Shown: positions 27,626-38,862, counted from the stretch's first letter. The stretch: DNA of 64,000 nt from an uncultured Roseateles sp. (GCF_945956965.1 NZ_CAMFJS010000004.1:154505-218504); one strand, 5' to 3'. Notes: generated by a model not told the origin, from the sequence alone. A program made the numbers and translations.

Positions 27626-29323
27626 TCAGCGTGCAGCCTTGCTGCTCTTGCGACGCGCGGCGAAGCCAACGGCGCCCAGACCTGCCAGCATCAAGGCGTA
27701 GGTGGTGGGCTCAGGAACGGCCGTGGTGACCATCAATTGCAGCTGGCCACCTTCAACGATGCCGGCAGGGTTGCCGCCAGCCAGCAGGCCGGCAGCGTTC
27801 AGGCCAGCGGCCGATGCGTGGTCTTGGGTCACGAAGAGCTGGTACTTCTTGCCGCTGGTGCCGGCGGCGTCGAAGATGTCGGTGACGTCGATAACGCCCG
27901 AGGTTTCTTCGTCATTGGTGTGATAGCCGGCAGCGGTTGGTGTGGTCTTGTTGCTGGCGGGGCCTGTGAACACGCCGTTCACCACATCGCCGAAGCGGGT
28001 GGTGTCGGAGCGGGCGATTATCTTCATCGCGCCGGTGTTCAGGTTGTATTCCCACATCTTGCCGTTGTGGTCGGCGCCGCCGGTGTCTTCCAGCAGGGTG
28101 ATGGTGCCGTCCTTGTTGACGCTCATGTTGTCAAACATATTGGCGCGGCTGTTGTTCAGGCCGCCGGCCATCTTGCTGCCGTCCAGGAGCATGTCGATCT
28201 TGCCGCCCTTGTCCGGGTTGGCGATGTCGTCAAAGGTGACGCTCCACAGGCGTGTGGCGCCCACTTGGGTGCCGCCGCTCAGCTCGGTTTGGTCGACGCG
28301 GTCGGTGGTGACGAAGTAGTAGACGTTTTCCTTGCCGGCACGGGTATCCCAGGCGCCGTCTTCCGGACGCGAGAAGGTGGTCGATGCGGTATCGCTCAGG
28401 GTGAAGCGGGTGCCGTTGGCGATATTGGTGGCGCGTGTCGTGCTGTTGGCGATTTCAGCGGCGTTGCCTGCGACGTTGATGTACTTCATCACGCCATTGG
28501 TCAGGCCGGCGCGCTCGACATCAGAGCCGGTATTGGTCTTGGTGCCGACGTAGACCGCCACAGCATTGCTGGCAATGCCGGTGCCGCCGTCGTTCTGGCC
28601 GATCACCACCGTCTTCATCTGGCTGAAGGGGTTGGCCGCCAGGTTCTCGTAGGCGGAGTAATGCGTCAGGCCGCTGCCGTTGGTGGCCGGGTTGAACTTG
28701 CCCAGCACGAAGCTGCTGCCGGCATCAGTGCCGGTGGCGACGTGAGCCATGGCGCGGCTATTGGCCGAGCTGCCCACTTCTTCGCCGTTCAGCAAGATGC
28801 GGCTGGTCGTGCCATAGCCCTTGTAGCTGTAGGCCGACGTGGCGGCCAGGTCGGCCGAGCAAAAGCGTTGGAAGGACAGGGCCGAGCCGCTGACTTGGGC
28901 GCCGGTCGATTGCGTTGCGGCGTCCCAGCTGTAGACCTTCTTGATCAAGTCGCTGCCGGACTTCACTTGCAGGGTGGTCTTGTCGATCACCCATGCCGAC
29001 ACGAAGGCGCCAACGCCGCCGTGGTCGCGGGTGATGCCGGCGCCGGAGCCGATTTCGTGGTTCATCAGCACGGTGAAGGTGCCGTTGCCATTGTCAAAAG
29101 CACCCAGGCCGTCTGGCAGGCCGGACATGCGGTAGCCGCCCACGGCGTCGCCGGCGGTGATGATGGAGGTGATGCTGGAGCCAGCCAGGCCCTGCACATA
29201 GGACGACTGCGAGCTGCTGGCGCCCTGGATCAGGTTGCCTGTGAATTGGGCGTTAGCTTGCGCGGCCATGACAGACAGCGCGGCAGCCACAAGGCTGCTC
29301 AAAAGAGTGGGGCGAAACGACAT
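27626..29323 (-). CDS. PhoX/DUF839-like secreted protein with PEP-CTERM sorting signal
   Basis: The protein has 565 residues, a signal peptide cleaved near 'AAQANAQF', a long beta-propeller-like region and a C-terminal PEP-CTERM tail ('VPEPTTYALMLAGLG', hydrophobic stretch, 'RRKSSKAAR'). Segments such as 'GTFTVLMNHEIGSGAG', 'SRPEDGAWDTRAGKE' and 'DNMSVNKDGTITLLEDTGG' recall the DUF839/PhoX alkaline phosphatase fold. Catalytic capacity was not verified, and the Tat signal typical of PhoX is absent. The protein should be processed by an exosortase encoded elsewhere. It is the first gene of the three-gene minus-strand cluster. The ATG at 29323 starts a typical signal peptide (MSFRPTLLSSLVAAALSV). 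Confidence 0.8.
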   Translation of the reverse strand: MSFRPTLLSSLVAAALSVMAAQANAQFTGNLIQGASSSQSSYVQGLAGSSITSIITAGDAVGGYRMSGLPDGLGAFDNGNGTFTVLMNHEIGSGAGITRDHGGVGAFVSAWVIDKTTLQVKSGSDLIKKVYSWDAATQSTGAQVSGSALSFQRFCSADLAATSAYSYKGYGTTSRILLNGEEVGSSANSRAMAHVATGTDAGSSFVLGKFNPATNGSGLTHYSAYENLAANPFSQMKTVVIGQNDGGTGIASNAVAVYVGTKTNTGSDVERAGLTNGVMKYINVAGNAAEIANSTTRATNIANGTRFTLSDTASTTFSRPEDGAWDTRAGKENVYYFVTTDRVDQTELSGGTQVGATRLWSVTFDDIANPDKGGKIDMLLDGSKMAGGLNNSRANMFDNMSVNKDGTITLLEDTGGADHNGKMWEYNLNTGAMKIIARSDTTRFGDVVNGVFTGPASNKTTPTAAGYHTNDEETSGVIDVTDIFDAAGTSGKKYQLFVTQDHASAAGLNAAGLLAGGNPAGIVEGGQLQLMVTTAVPEPTTYALMLAGLGAVGFAARRKSSKAAR

Positions 29324-29540
29324 GGGGTGGGTCTCCGAGGCGATGGCTAGGGTGGTGATGACGGCGCTTGCTGCGGCAATCCCGTCAGACGTGATTTGCT
29401 CGCTGAAACAAGCACAAGCCGGCGCAGCCTAAGTGGGGCGAATGTCCGCCCCGTGTCGTTGGGCGTGGTCCGTTCGGACTATGCGCAGCCGCTGACGCCC
29501 GGTGAGCGGCGGGCGCTGCGGGCGCGCGCAAAAGCCACCT

Positions 29541-29560
29541 CCCCCCGCACTCAAGGGGGG
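29541..29560 (-). terminator. Possible terminator of the response regulator-kinase operon
   Basis: A 6-bp GC stem (CCCCCC/GGGGGG, loop 8 nt) lies 60 bp beyond the kinase stop. On the minus strand it is followed, after a short GC stretch, by TTTT at 29533-29530. The T-run is displaced from the stem, so confidence is low. The rest of 29324-29619, upstream of the PEP-CTERM gene, shows no gene and no clear promoter. Confidence 0.35.
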
Positions 29561-29619
29561 CTGGCACAAAGAAAAAGGCGTGGGGGTCCGTCCGCCTGGT
29601 CGCTCAGCCCCGCAGCGCT

Positions 29620-31806
29620 TCAGCGCAAGGCGGGCAACTCTGCGGCATTGGGGTCAGGCCCGCGCACAGGGATCCAGACCTGGAAGCAGGTGCCCTTGCC
29701 CGGGGTGGACTCCACCTCGATACGGCCGCCGTGCTTTTGGATGATGGAGAAGGACAGCGATAGCCCCAGGCCCGTGCCTTGGCCCACCGATTTGGTGGTG
29801 AAGAAGGGATCGAAGATGCGGCGCAGCACCTCGGGCGGCATGCCTGAGCCGTTGTCGATCACCTTGATGCAGACCCAGTCGTCCACGCAGCGGGTGCTGA
29901 GCTGGATCTCGCCGCGCTGCTCGATCGCATGGCCGGCATTGACGATCAGATTCATGAAGACCTGATTGAGCTGCGCAGCCAAGCAGCGCACGGCAGGCAG
30001 GCTGCCGTAGTCCTTCTTGATCTCGGCCTTGTACTTGATCTCATTCATCACCACATTGAGGGTGGAGTCCAGGCCCTTGTTGATGTCGGCGTCTTGCCAG
30101 TCGGACTGGTCCACGCGGGAGAAGTCCTTCAGGTCCTGCACGATCTTCTTGACCCGGTTCAGGCCTTCTTCGCTTTCTTGCAGCAGCAGGGGCAGATCTT
30201 CGTGGATGAAGTCGAAGTCAGAGGCCTTGCGCAGCTGGCTGATCTGCGCATTCACGGCGGCGGGCAGGTGTTCGACGCCAACGCATTCGAACAGGCCGAT
30301 CAGCTGCAGCATGGACTCCATATAGCGCCGCATCGTGCCGAGGTTGGAGGACACAAAGCCCACCGGGTTATTGATCTCATGCGCCACGCCCGCCGCCAAC
30401 TGGCCGATGGAGGCGAGCTTCTCGGATTGCAGCAGCTGGCTTTGCGCTTCGGCGAGGCGCGCATTGGTCTCTTTCATTTCGCCGTAATTGCGCACCAACT
30501 CGCGCTGCGCGCGCATCACATCGCTGCGGTCTTGCAGCAGCCACCAGACGTTGGCGCTGGGGTTGTGCGCGTCTGAGCTGTAGGCAATCATCTGCACCCA
30601 GATCTCATTGCCGGCGGCGGTGATCATGGTCATCTCATGTGCCAGGGAATCACCTCGGGCCAGCACCGGAACGGCCTTGCGCACCAGATCGGTATAGGCC
30701 TGCGGATTGGCGAAGAAGCGCCGGCTGTACTCGCCCACCGCGCTGCCGTCCTCCAGCTCGAAGATCTCGGAAAACTTTTTGTTGGCGCGCGAGATGCGGT
30801 GCCCGCTGGTGCAAAGAATGCCGACCGAGGCGTTCTCCATGAAGGCATCCAACTCCAGATGGCTTTTCAAGGCGTCGGCCGTGCGCATGGCCACCAGCCG
30901 CTCCAGCTCTTGCTGGTGGCGCTTGAGGGCGTCTTCGGCCAGGCGGCGCTCGGTCACATCCTGCATGGTGGCGATGGCGCCCACCGTTTTGCCCTGCACA
31001 TCAAACAGCGGCACGGCCGTGCAGAAGATCCAGCGCCCGCTGCCCAGCAGATGCGGATAGAACTGTTCCATCTCGAAGGCATTGGGCACCAGGCTGGACG
31101 GGCGCAAGGCCTCGCCATAGAGCTGCTCCAGCTGCGGGCGCAGCTCGGGCTGAATCAGCATTTGCGCCAGCAAGGGGCGCGGCTCCGGGTAGAAGGCGCG
31201 CCAGGCGTCGGCGCTGCCGATGATGTCGAAGGCCTCGATGCCAGTCAGCTGGGCGCAGCCCGAATTCCAATGGCTGACGCGGCTATTGGCGTCCAGCACC
31301 AAGGTCGGCACGGGGCTGTTTTCCAGAATCTGCTGCATCACCCGGCCGACGTCCAGCAAGGTCATCTGCACATGGCGCATATCGCTCAGATCCATGCAGG
31401 TCAGCAGGGCCAGCTTGCCCGCGGCGCTATGGCAATGGCGGGCGGTGACTTCGAGGTAGCGGATCGAGCCATTGGCCGTCATCGCTTCGCACTCCAGGGC
31501 CGGCAGCTGCTCGGTCTCGCTCAGGCAGCGTTCGCCATAGGCTTTCAAGGGTGCGATGAAGTCCTGCGTGGCCCAGGCGTAGTGAGGCATGGCTTGCAGG
31601 TCCGCCAAGCCGTAGCCCAGCAGGCGTTGCATGGCCGAGTTGGCAAACAAGATCGTTTGGCCGCCGTGAACCAGCACCGGGGCGCTGACGGCCTCCAGGC
31701 TGGCGGTTTGCAACTCATCCAACACCGATTCGAACTCAGTGTTCAAGGGGCGCTGCAGCGGCGTGTGCGCCGGCGGGCTGCTGCTGGTGCTGTGAAACTC
31801 AAGCAT
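29620..31806 (-). CDS. Cytosolic PAS-PAS-PAS sensor histidine kinase
   Basis: The 728-residue protein has no membrane helix. Three PAS domains span about residues 30-410 (e.g. 'ILENSPVPTLVLDANSRVSHWN', shown here in part), a coiled coil follows ('NARLAEAQSQLLQSEKLASI'), and then the kinase core. The H-box is 'GVAHEINNPVGF' with phospho-acceptor H476. The ATPase motifs are 'NLIVNAGHAI', 'DNGSGMPPE', 'FDPFFTTK' and 'GTGLGLSLS'. This matches the NtrB/atoS-like HPK4 class with an extended dimerisation helix. The ATG at 31806 overlaps the response-regulator stop by 8 bp, so translation is coupled and the pair forms a two-component system. The signal is unknown. Confidence 0.92.
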   Translation of the reverse strand: MLEFHSTSSSPPAHTPLQRPLNTEFESVLDELQTASLEAVSAPVLVHGGQTILFANSAMQRLLGYGLADLQAMPHYAWATQDFIAPLKAYGERCLSETEQLPALECEAMTANGSIRYLEVTARHCHSAAGKLALLTCMDLSDMRHVQMTLLDVGRVMQQILENSPVPTLVLDANSRVSHWNSGCAQLTGIEAFDIIGSADAWRAFYPEPRPLLAQMLIQPELRPQLEQLYGEALRPSSLVPNAFEMEQFYPHLLGSGRWIFCTAVPLFDVQGKTVGAIATMQDVTERRLAEDALKRHQQELERLVAMRTADALKSHLELDAFMENASVGILCTSGHRISRANKKFSEIFELEDGSAVGEYSRRFFANPQAYTDLVRKAVPVLARGDSLAHEMTMITAAGNEIWVQMIAYSSDAHNPSANVWWLLQDRSDVMRAQRELVRNYGEMKETNARLAEAQSQLLQSEKLASIGQLAAGVAHEINNPVGFVSSNLGTMRRYMESMLQLIGLFECVGVEHLPAAVNAQISQLRKASDFDFIHEDLPLLLQESEEGLNRVKKIVQDLKDFSRVDQSDWQDADINKGLDSTLNVVMNEIKYKAEIKKDYGSLPAVRCLAAQLNQVFMNLIVNAGHAIEQRGEIQLSTRCVDDWVCIKVIDNGSGMPPEVLRRIFDPFFTTKSVGQGTGLGLSLSFSIIQKHGGRIEVESTPGKGTCFQVWIPVRGPDPNAAELPALR

Positions 31807-33304
31807 GTTGCACCTTCGGACTGGCGCTTGGGGCCGGACTTGGCGCCGCGGCACCGGGCTTGGCCTTTGCCGGGGCTGCGGGCTGTTTGACGAAGAAGCT
31901 CAGATGCAGGGCATCACGCGCTTCCAGTTCTCGCACCTGCTTGATCACCGCCGAGGTGAAGCTGAAGCCCACCGGCAACAGCACGCTGCCATGCGGGCTG
32001 AGCAAGGGCCGCGACAGCTTCATGCCGGGGCGCAGGCCATCGGACTGCACCTCGGTGTCGGCGTCGGCTTCCTGCGCCATCTCCAAGAGCACGACGTCGA
32101 AGGCCTTCAAGACCTCAGGGTCGTAGCGGGTGGCCGCGCCTTCGCGGATGGCGGCAACGGCCTCGACGGTAGAGAACTCCTTTTCCGCCAAGCGCCCGCT
32201 GATGAGGGATTCGTAAGTGCTGGCGATATTGATAATCTGCGAACCCAGCGGCACCTCATAACCCTTCAAACCATCGGGGTAGCCATTGCCGTCAATCCGC
32301 TCCTGCTGCGAGCGGATGATGACGGCGGTTTGGCGCAGCCGCCCCAGCGGCGTCAGCGCTGCTTGCGCCATGATGGGGTGCTGCTTGTAAGCGCTGAACT
32401 CATTGCCGTCCATCAGGGAGACGGTCTTGTTGAGCAAGGCGTCGGGCAGGCCGATCTTGCCGACCTCATGCAGCAGGCCGGCGTTGTAGATGTCGAGCGC
32501 TTCTTTCTCGTCCAGCGCCATATGTTCGGCTATGCGCCGGGACAGGGTGGCCACACGGTGGCCGTGGCCGGCCACGCTGCCGTCGCGCAGTTCCAGCAAG
32601 CCCGAGAACACGCTGATGGACAGGGCGAAGTTCTCCTCCAGTTGCACATTGAGCTGTTCCAGCCTTTGGTTGCTGGCCGCAATCTGCTGAAGATTGGCTT
32701 CAAGCTTGTTATTGGCCTGGGCCAGCTCGCTGGTGCGCTCGCTGACGCGGCGTTCCAGTTCGACGTTGACATTGCTCAGGCTGTCATTGGCCTGCTGCAG
32801 CTGGCTATTGCTGTCTTGCAGCTGGGTATTGGCCTGCGCGAGTTGTTGGTTGAGGTCTTGCAATTCCTGGGTCTGAGCCTGGTTCAGCTGGGCCAGGCGC
32901 TGGTTCTCGCGCTCCAGCTGCTGGCGCCGCAGGCCGTCTTGCACGGCCAGCACAATTTCCTGATCGTCCCAGGGCTTGCTGATGTAGCGATTGATCTCGC
33001 CGCGGTTGATGGCGCCGATGGTGGAGGTGATGTCGGCATAGCCGGTCAACAAAATGCGCACCACCTCGGGCCAGCCTTGTCGCACCTGTTCGAGGAATTG
33101 CACGCCGTCCATCTCCGGCATGCGCATGTCCGAGACCACCAGATCCACATGCTGGGCTTGCAACATGGCCAGGCCGGCCGCGCCGCCCTCGGCCAAAAGC
33201 ACCTGGTAGCCCAGCGGGCGGAACAAGCGCCTCAGGGCACTGAGGATGGAAGGCTCGTCATCGACAAACAAGATGACAGCCGGTTCAACAGTTTGGTCGC
33301 TCAT
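31799..33304 (-). CDS. Response regulator with coiled coil and degenerate HD-GYP domain
   Basis: The 501-residue protein has a REC domain at about 1-125, with acidic pocket D15/D16, phospho-acceptor D59 and Lys110. A Gln/Asn/Leu-rich coiled coil spans 128-225, and an HD-GYP-like domain spans about 226-370. In the latter, HD is HE (H279-E280), the HHE triplet is QQE (333-335), and the late Asp of the VAD motif is Ser362, whereas 'DGNGYP' (338-343) is kept. Several metal ligands of c-di-GMP phosphodiesterases are therefore missing and catalysis is unlikely; a scaffold or ligand-binding role is possible. The Pro/Ala-rich tail is disordered. It is translated just ahead of the overlapping kinase. 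Confidence 0.9.
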   Translation of the reverse strand: MSDQTVEPAVILFVDDEPSILSALRRLFRPLGYQVLLAEGGAAGLAMLQAQHVDLVVSDMRMPEMDGVQFLEQVRQGWPEVVRILLTGYADITSTIGAINRGEINRYISKPWDDQEIVLAVQDGLRRQQLERENQRLAQLNQAQTQELQDLNQQLAQANTQLQDSNSQLQQANDSLSNVNVELERRVSERTSELAQANNKLEANLQQIAASNQRLEQLNVQLEENFALSISVFSGLLELRDGSVAGHGHRVATLSRRIAEHMALDEKEALDIYNAGLLHEVGKIGLPDALLNKTVSLMDGNEFSAYKQHPIMAQAALTPLGRLRQTAVIIRSQQERIDGNGYPDGLKGYEVPLGSQIINIASTYESLISGRLAEKEFSTVEAVAAIREGAATRYDPEVLKAFDVVLLEMAQEADADTEVQSDGLRPGMKLSRPLLSPHGSVLLPVGFSFTSAVIKQVRELEARDALHLSFFVKQPAAPAKAKPGAAAPSPAPSASPKVQHA

Positions 33305-33481
33305 GAGCGCCCTCCTTGCTGCGGCGGGGAGTATCTCGACAGGGGAGCTAAGTTTCCGCCGCGCTATAAGGGTATGCCTGAGTGCGTCTTTGTGGTGTGT
33401 TTGCTAGCAGCCCTGCCGTGAACAATGGCACGGCGGGCCTTGGCTTGTGGCTGCCAGCGCGGGCTTCGCGGGCGGCGCCGC

Positions 33482-34090
33482 TCAGGCCAAGCTGGGGCCC
33501 AGGCCGAGCGGCGCAGGCAGGGCGGCCAGCACCTTCTGGAAGAGCTGGACATAGTCTTGCTGCGGCGCATGGCCGGCCAGCGGGTCCTGATTGGCGGCGA
33601 ACGCCTCGTCCAGCTCGGCCCAGTCCGCGTCGTTGAGCATCTTCAGGGCCAGGGGCAGGACCTCGCGCTCTTCGATCTCCATATGCTGCAAATAGCACTT
33701 CACATAGTGCTGGGCTTGGGTTTCGAACGCTGCGCGGCGCGCTTCACCCATCATCTCGTAGGCCAGCAGGGCGTGCTCCAACTCGCGGATGGCGTGCTCA
33801 CCGCGGCGGTGGTCTTCGTCCAGCTTGTCCAGCACGCCGCGAATTTCCGGTGCGCGGGCGCGCAGCTTGGGGAAGAGCAGCTGGCTTTCCTTGGGGTGGT
33901 GCAGGCGCTCGGGGAATTCGTCGACGTAGAACAGCATGGCCCGCAGGGCGCCGAAGTCGGGCAGCACGCCGTGCCGGCGCTGCTCGGTCAGCAGCAGCGG
34001 GATGGTGCGCAACATGGCGGCCAGCGCGCCATGCTCGTCGTGAATAACTTTGAGGGTCAGCGGCGTGGCCCGGCTTGAACTCTGGCTCAT
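33482..34090 (-). CDS. Hemerythrin-like (HHE) domain protein
   Basis: The 202-residue helical protein has repeated hemerythrin iron-ligand motifs: 'KVIHDEHGALAAML', 'RLHHPKESQLLFP', 'LDEDHRRGEHA' and 'YLQHMEIEEREVLP'. These suggest a four-helix bundle with a di-iron centre that binds oxygen or nitric oxide, or protects against oxidative stress. The DHH/HHPKE pattern is typical of Burkholderiales homologues. The ATG at 34090, preceded by GGAGAC, is chosen because everything upstream is non-homologous. The gene is divergent from tkt; the shared 178-bp region holds a 10-bp inverted repeat (34165-34228). Confidence 0.9.
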   Translation of the reverse strand: MSQSSSRATPLTLKVIHDEHGALAAMLRTIPLLLTEQRRHGVLPDFGALRAMLFYVDEFPERLHHPKESQLLFPKLRARAPEIRGVLDKLDEDHRRGEHAIRELEHALLAYEMMGEARRAAFETQAQHYVKCYLQHMEIEEREVLPLALKMLNDADWAELDEAFAANQDPLAGHAPQQDYVQLFQKVLAALPAPLGLGPSLA

Positions 34091-34164
34091 GACATGTCTC
34101 CATCGGCGGTTTTTGTCTGCCAGAGGGTGCCAGAACATGGCCGGGCGGCCTTGTTTTAAGTCAA

Positions 34165-34228
34165 TACTTGGCAGGCCGCCGAGGCCCGAAGTTGCAGGCG
34201 CAGGCAGCAAAGTCGCGTCTGCCAAGTA
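34165..34228. promoter_or_regulatory. Perfect 10-bp inverted repeat in the hemerythrin-tkt divergent region
   Basis: TACTTGGCAG (34165-34174) and CTGCCAAGTA (34219-34228) are perfect inverted copies with 44 bp between them, centred in the divergent promoter region. They could be two half-sites for one regulator, or form a hairpin in the tkt leader. No known operator consensus was matched. Confidence 0.5.
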
Positions 34229-34268
34229 AAATCTCGGGTTACCCCCTAACTCCTCATCTGCGAAGCTC

Positions 34269-36320
34269 ATGGCTAATACCGCTGCAAGCAACACCACCCT
34301 GATGGCCAACGCCATCCGCGCACTGGCCATGGACGCCGTGCAGCAAGCCAATTCCGGCCATCCCGGCGCGCCCATGGGCATGGCCGACATTGCCGTGGCC
34401 CTGTGGAACCGTCATCTGCGCCACAACCCGGCGAACCCGCAGTGGGCCGACCGTGACCGCTTCGTGCTGTCCAACGGCCACGGCTCCATGCTGATCTACG
34501 CCCTGCTGCATCTGACGGGCTATGACCTGCCGATGGCTGAGCTGAAGAACTTCCGCCAGCTGCACAGCAAGACTCCCGGCCACCCCGAAGTGGGCATCAC
34601 CCCTGGCGTTGAGACCACCACCGGCCCCCTGGGTCAAGGCATCACCAATGCCGTGGGTCTGGCCCTGGCCGAGAAGATGTTGGCCAAGGAATTCAATATC
34701 GACGCGCACAAGATCGTCGATCACTACACCTATGTCTTCCTGGGTGACGGCTGCCTGATGGAAGGCATCAGCCACGAAGCCGCTTCGCTGGCCGGCGCCT
34801 GGAAGCTGAACAAGCTGATCGCCATCTACGACGACAACGGCATCTCCATCGACGGCCAAGTCGCTCCCTGGTTCGCCGACAACACCGCCCAGCGTTTCGA
34901 AGCCTATGGCTGGAATGTGGTTGGCCCGGTGGACGGCCATGACGTTGACGCCGTTGACGCCGCCATCGCCAAGGCCAAGCTGAGCACCGACAAGCCCACC
35001 CTGGTGATCGCCAAGACGCATATCGGCAAGGGTTCGCCCAACCGCGCCAACACCGCCAAGGCGCATGGCGAGCCGCTGGGTGCCGAGGAAATCAAGCTGA
35101 CCCGCGAGTCCATCGGCTGGGCGCATGAGCCCTTCGTGATCCCGCAAGAGGTTTATGCCGACTGGGACGCCAAGGCTGCCGGCGCCAGCCAGGAAGCCGC
35201 TTGGGACGAGCGCTTTGAAGCCTACGCCACCGCTCACCCCGAGCTGGCCGCCGAGTTCCTGCGCCGCATGGCCGGCGTGCTGCCTGCCGACTTCGCGCAA
35301 ACCGCGGTGGACGCCGTTGTGGCAGCCCACACCAAGGGCGAAACCGTGGCCAGCCGCAAGGCCAGCCAGATCGCGCTGGAAGCCTTCACCGCTGCCGTGC
35401 CTGAGCTGCTGGGCGGCTCGGCCGACCTGACCGGCTCCAACCTGACCAACACCAAGTCGACCCCGGCCTTCCGCGTGGAAGCCGACGGTTCGTCCAATGG
35501 TGGCCGCCACATCAACTACGGCGTGCGTGAGTTCGGCATGGCCGCCATCATGAACGGCGTGGCCCTGCACGGTGGTTACATCCCCTACGGTGGCACCTTC
35601 CTGACCTTCAGCGACTACAGCCGCAACGCCATCCGCATGGCCGCGCTGATGAAGCAGCGCGTCATCCATGTGTTCACGCACGACTCCATCGGCCTGGGCG
35701 AAGACGGCCCGACCCACCAGTCCATCGAGCATGTCGCTTCGCTGCGCCTGATCCCCGGCCTGGACGTGTGGCGCCCCGCCGATACGACCGAAACCGCTGT
35801 GGCCTGGACCATGGCCATCGCCAGCGCCACCCGCCCCAGCGTGCTGGCCCTGAGCCGCCAGAACCTGCCTTACGCGCCCAAGACGGCCGTGGAAGACATC
35901 AGCAAGGGTGGCTATGTGCTGAGCGAGCCGGCTGACGCTGGCCTGAAGAAGAAGGCCCGCGGCGTCATCATCGCCACTGGCTCTGAAGTGCAGCTGGCCC
36001 TGCATGCGCAAGCCAGCCTGGCTGCACAAGGCATCCCGGTGCGCGTGGTCTCCATGCCTTGCACCAGCGTGTTCGATCGCCAGGACGCCAAGTACAAGCA
36101 AAGCGTGCTGCCGGCCGGCCTGCCGCGCGTGGCCGTGGAAATGGGCGTGACGGACGGCTGGTGGAAGTACGGCTGCGCCGCCGTGGTCGGTATCGACAGC
36201 TACGGCGAGTCGGCCCCCGCACCGGTGCTGTTCAAGCACTTCGGCTTCACCACCGAAAACGTGGTTGACACCGTCAAGGTCGCGCTGGGCATCGCCAAGC
36301 TCAAGGGCGGCAAGCGCTGA
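34269..36320 (+). CDS. tkt: Transketolase
   Basis: The thiamine-diphosphate enzyme of the non-oxidative pentose phosphate pathway transfers two-carbon units between ketoses and aldoses. The 683-residue protein has the standard order: TPP-binding Pyr/PP domain with '[13 protein letters not shown]', '[13 protein letters not shown]', '[12 protein letters not shown]' and '[13 protein letters not shown]' (TPP/Mg motif); central domain with '[11 protein letters not shown]' and '[15 protein letters not shown]'; '[16 protein letters not shown]'; and a C-terminal domain from about residue 550. The length matches bacterial Tkt proteins (about 660). ATG 34269 has only a weak Shine-Dalgarno sequence. Downstream lie three stacked hairpins ending in a strong terminator. 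gap follows after one intervening gene, a partly glycolytic neighbourhood. Confidence 0.98.
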   Translation: MANTAASNTTLMANAIRALAMDAVQQANSGHPGAPMGMADIAVALWNRHLRHNPANPQWADRDRFVLSNGHGSMLIYALLHLTGYDLPMAELKNFRQLHSKTPGHPEVGITPGVETTTGPLGQGITNAVGLALAEKMLAKEFNIDAHKIVDHYTYVFLGDGCLMEGISHEAASLAGAWKLNKLIAIYDDNGISIDGQVAPWFADNTAQRFEAYGWNVVGPVDGHDVDAVDAAIAKAKLSTDKPTLVIAKTHIGKGSPNRANTAKAHGEPLGAEEIKLTRESIGWAHEPFVIPQEVYADWDAKAAGASQEAAWDERFEAYATAHPELAAEFLRRMAGVLPADFAQTAVDAVVAAHTKGETVASRKASQIALEAFTAAVPELLGGSADLTGSNLTNTKSTPAFRVEADGSSNGGRHINYGVREFGMAAIMNGVALHGGYIPYGGTFLTFSDYSRNAIRMAALMKQRVIHVFTHDSIGLGEDGPTHQSIEHVASLRLIPGLDVWRPADTTETAVAWTMAIASATRPSVLALSRQNLPYAPKTAVEDISKGGYVLSEPADAGLKKKARGVIIATGSEVQLALHAQASLAAQGIPVRVVSMPCTSVFDRQDAKYKQSVLPAGLPRVAVEMGVTDGWWKYGCAAVVGIDSYGESAPAPVLFKHFGFTTENVVDTVKVALGIAKLKGGKR

Positions 36321-36328
36321 GTCCGCAC

Positions 36329-36350
36329 ACAAACGCCGGCAGGCGTTTGT
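36329..36350 (+). terminator. First hairpin after tkt
   Basis: ACAAACGCC (36329-36337) pairs perfectly with GGCGTTTGT (36342-36350) across a GGCA loop, 8 bp after the tkt stop codon. The T-rich end of the stem is short, so it is probably a partial terminator or an mRNA 3'-end stabiliser. Confidence 0.55.
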
Positions 36351-36403
36351 TGGCTGACGAAGGCCCAGCGGCGATACCAGCAACTGGGCTAAGTCCGTGC
36401 ACC

Positions 36404-36422
36404 AACGCCGCAAGGCGTTTTT
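36404..36422 (+). terminator. Second hairpin/terminator after tkt
   Basis: AACGCC (36404-36409) pairs with GGCGTT (36414-36419) around a stable GCAA tetraloop, running into a T5 tract (36418-36422). The surrounding bases resemble the first hairpin, suggesting duplication. Confidence 0.6.
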
Positions 36423-36483
36423 GTCTGCACATATGAATCCAGCGGCAGCGGCCTAAGGCGGCTGCCAAGACGGTTCCCGAATG

Positions 36484-36516
36484 GGGCAAGGCTTTTGACG
36501 AGCCTTGCCCTTTTTT
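36484..36516 (+). terminator. Strong Rho-independent terminator after tkt
   Basis: GGGCAAGGCT (36484-36493) pairs perfectly with AGCCTTGCCC (36501-36510), a 10-bp stem with a 7-nt loop, followed directly by six T residues. It is the clearest intrinsic terminator of the window and should end the tkt transcript. Confidence 0.92.
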
Positions 36517-36647
36517 CATGCCTGCTTCATCTTGAAGCGGGTCATATCAACAATTCCCCCAGCCTGCCGGCCTGTAATACTTGCGGCCGAAATCCAGAGG
36601 CTGCGCGCTGAATGGCGGCCCAAATTCAAACAAGCAGGGAGGAATTG

Positions 36648-38772
<2,125 letters not shown>

Positions 38773-38834
38773 TCGTCGCCCCCCTGCGGAAGGCTGGGCC
38801 GGTCGCTTGACCTGGCCCAGCTTGCCCTGCACCG

Positions 38835-38862
38835 AGCCCCGTCTTTTGGCGGGGCTTTTTTT
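38835..38862 (+). terminator. Rho-independent terminator of gap
   Basis: AGCCCCG (38835-38841) pairs with CGGGGCT (38850-38856) around an 8-nt loop, running into a T7 tract (38856-38862), 62 bp beyond the gap stop codon. Confidence 0.92.

Larger units (their letters stand above)
36321..36647. other. Gene-free structured interval downstream of tkt
   Basis: No coding signal is seen. The interval holds at least three hairpins: 36329-36350, 36404-36422 and the strong terminator 36484-36516. Two weaker ones are GCCCAG/CTGGGC near 36364-36390 and GGCAGC/GCTGCC near 36443-36466. The first two hairpins lie in related sequence beginning GTCCG, as if one terminator unit had been duplicated. The last 130 bp should carry the promoter of the 36648 gene, but no convincing -35/-10 pair was seen. 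Confidence 0.7.

Noticed and set aside
33410..33438. Hairpin with a bulge before the response-regulator gene
   Set aside because: The stem is imperfect and there is no T-run; not enough to call a terminator.
34254..36413. A long minus-strand open frame opposite transketolase
   Set aside because: Antisense shadow of a highly expressed gene; no motif, and start and stop do not fit the neighbours.
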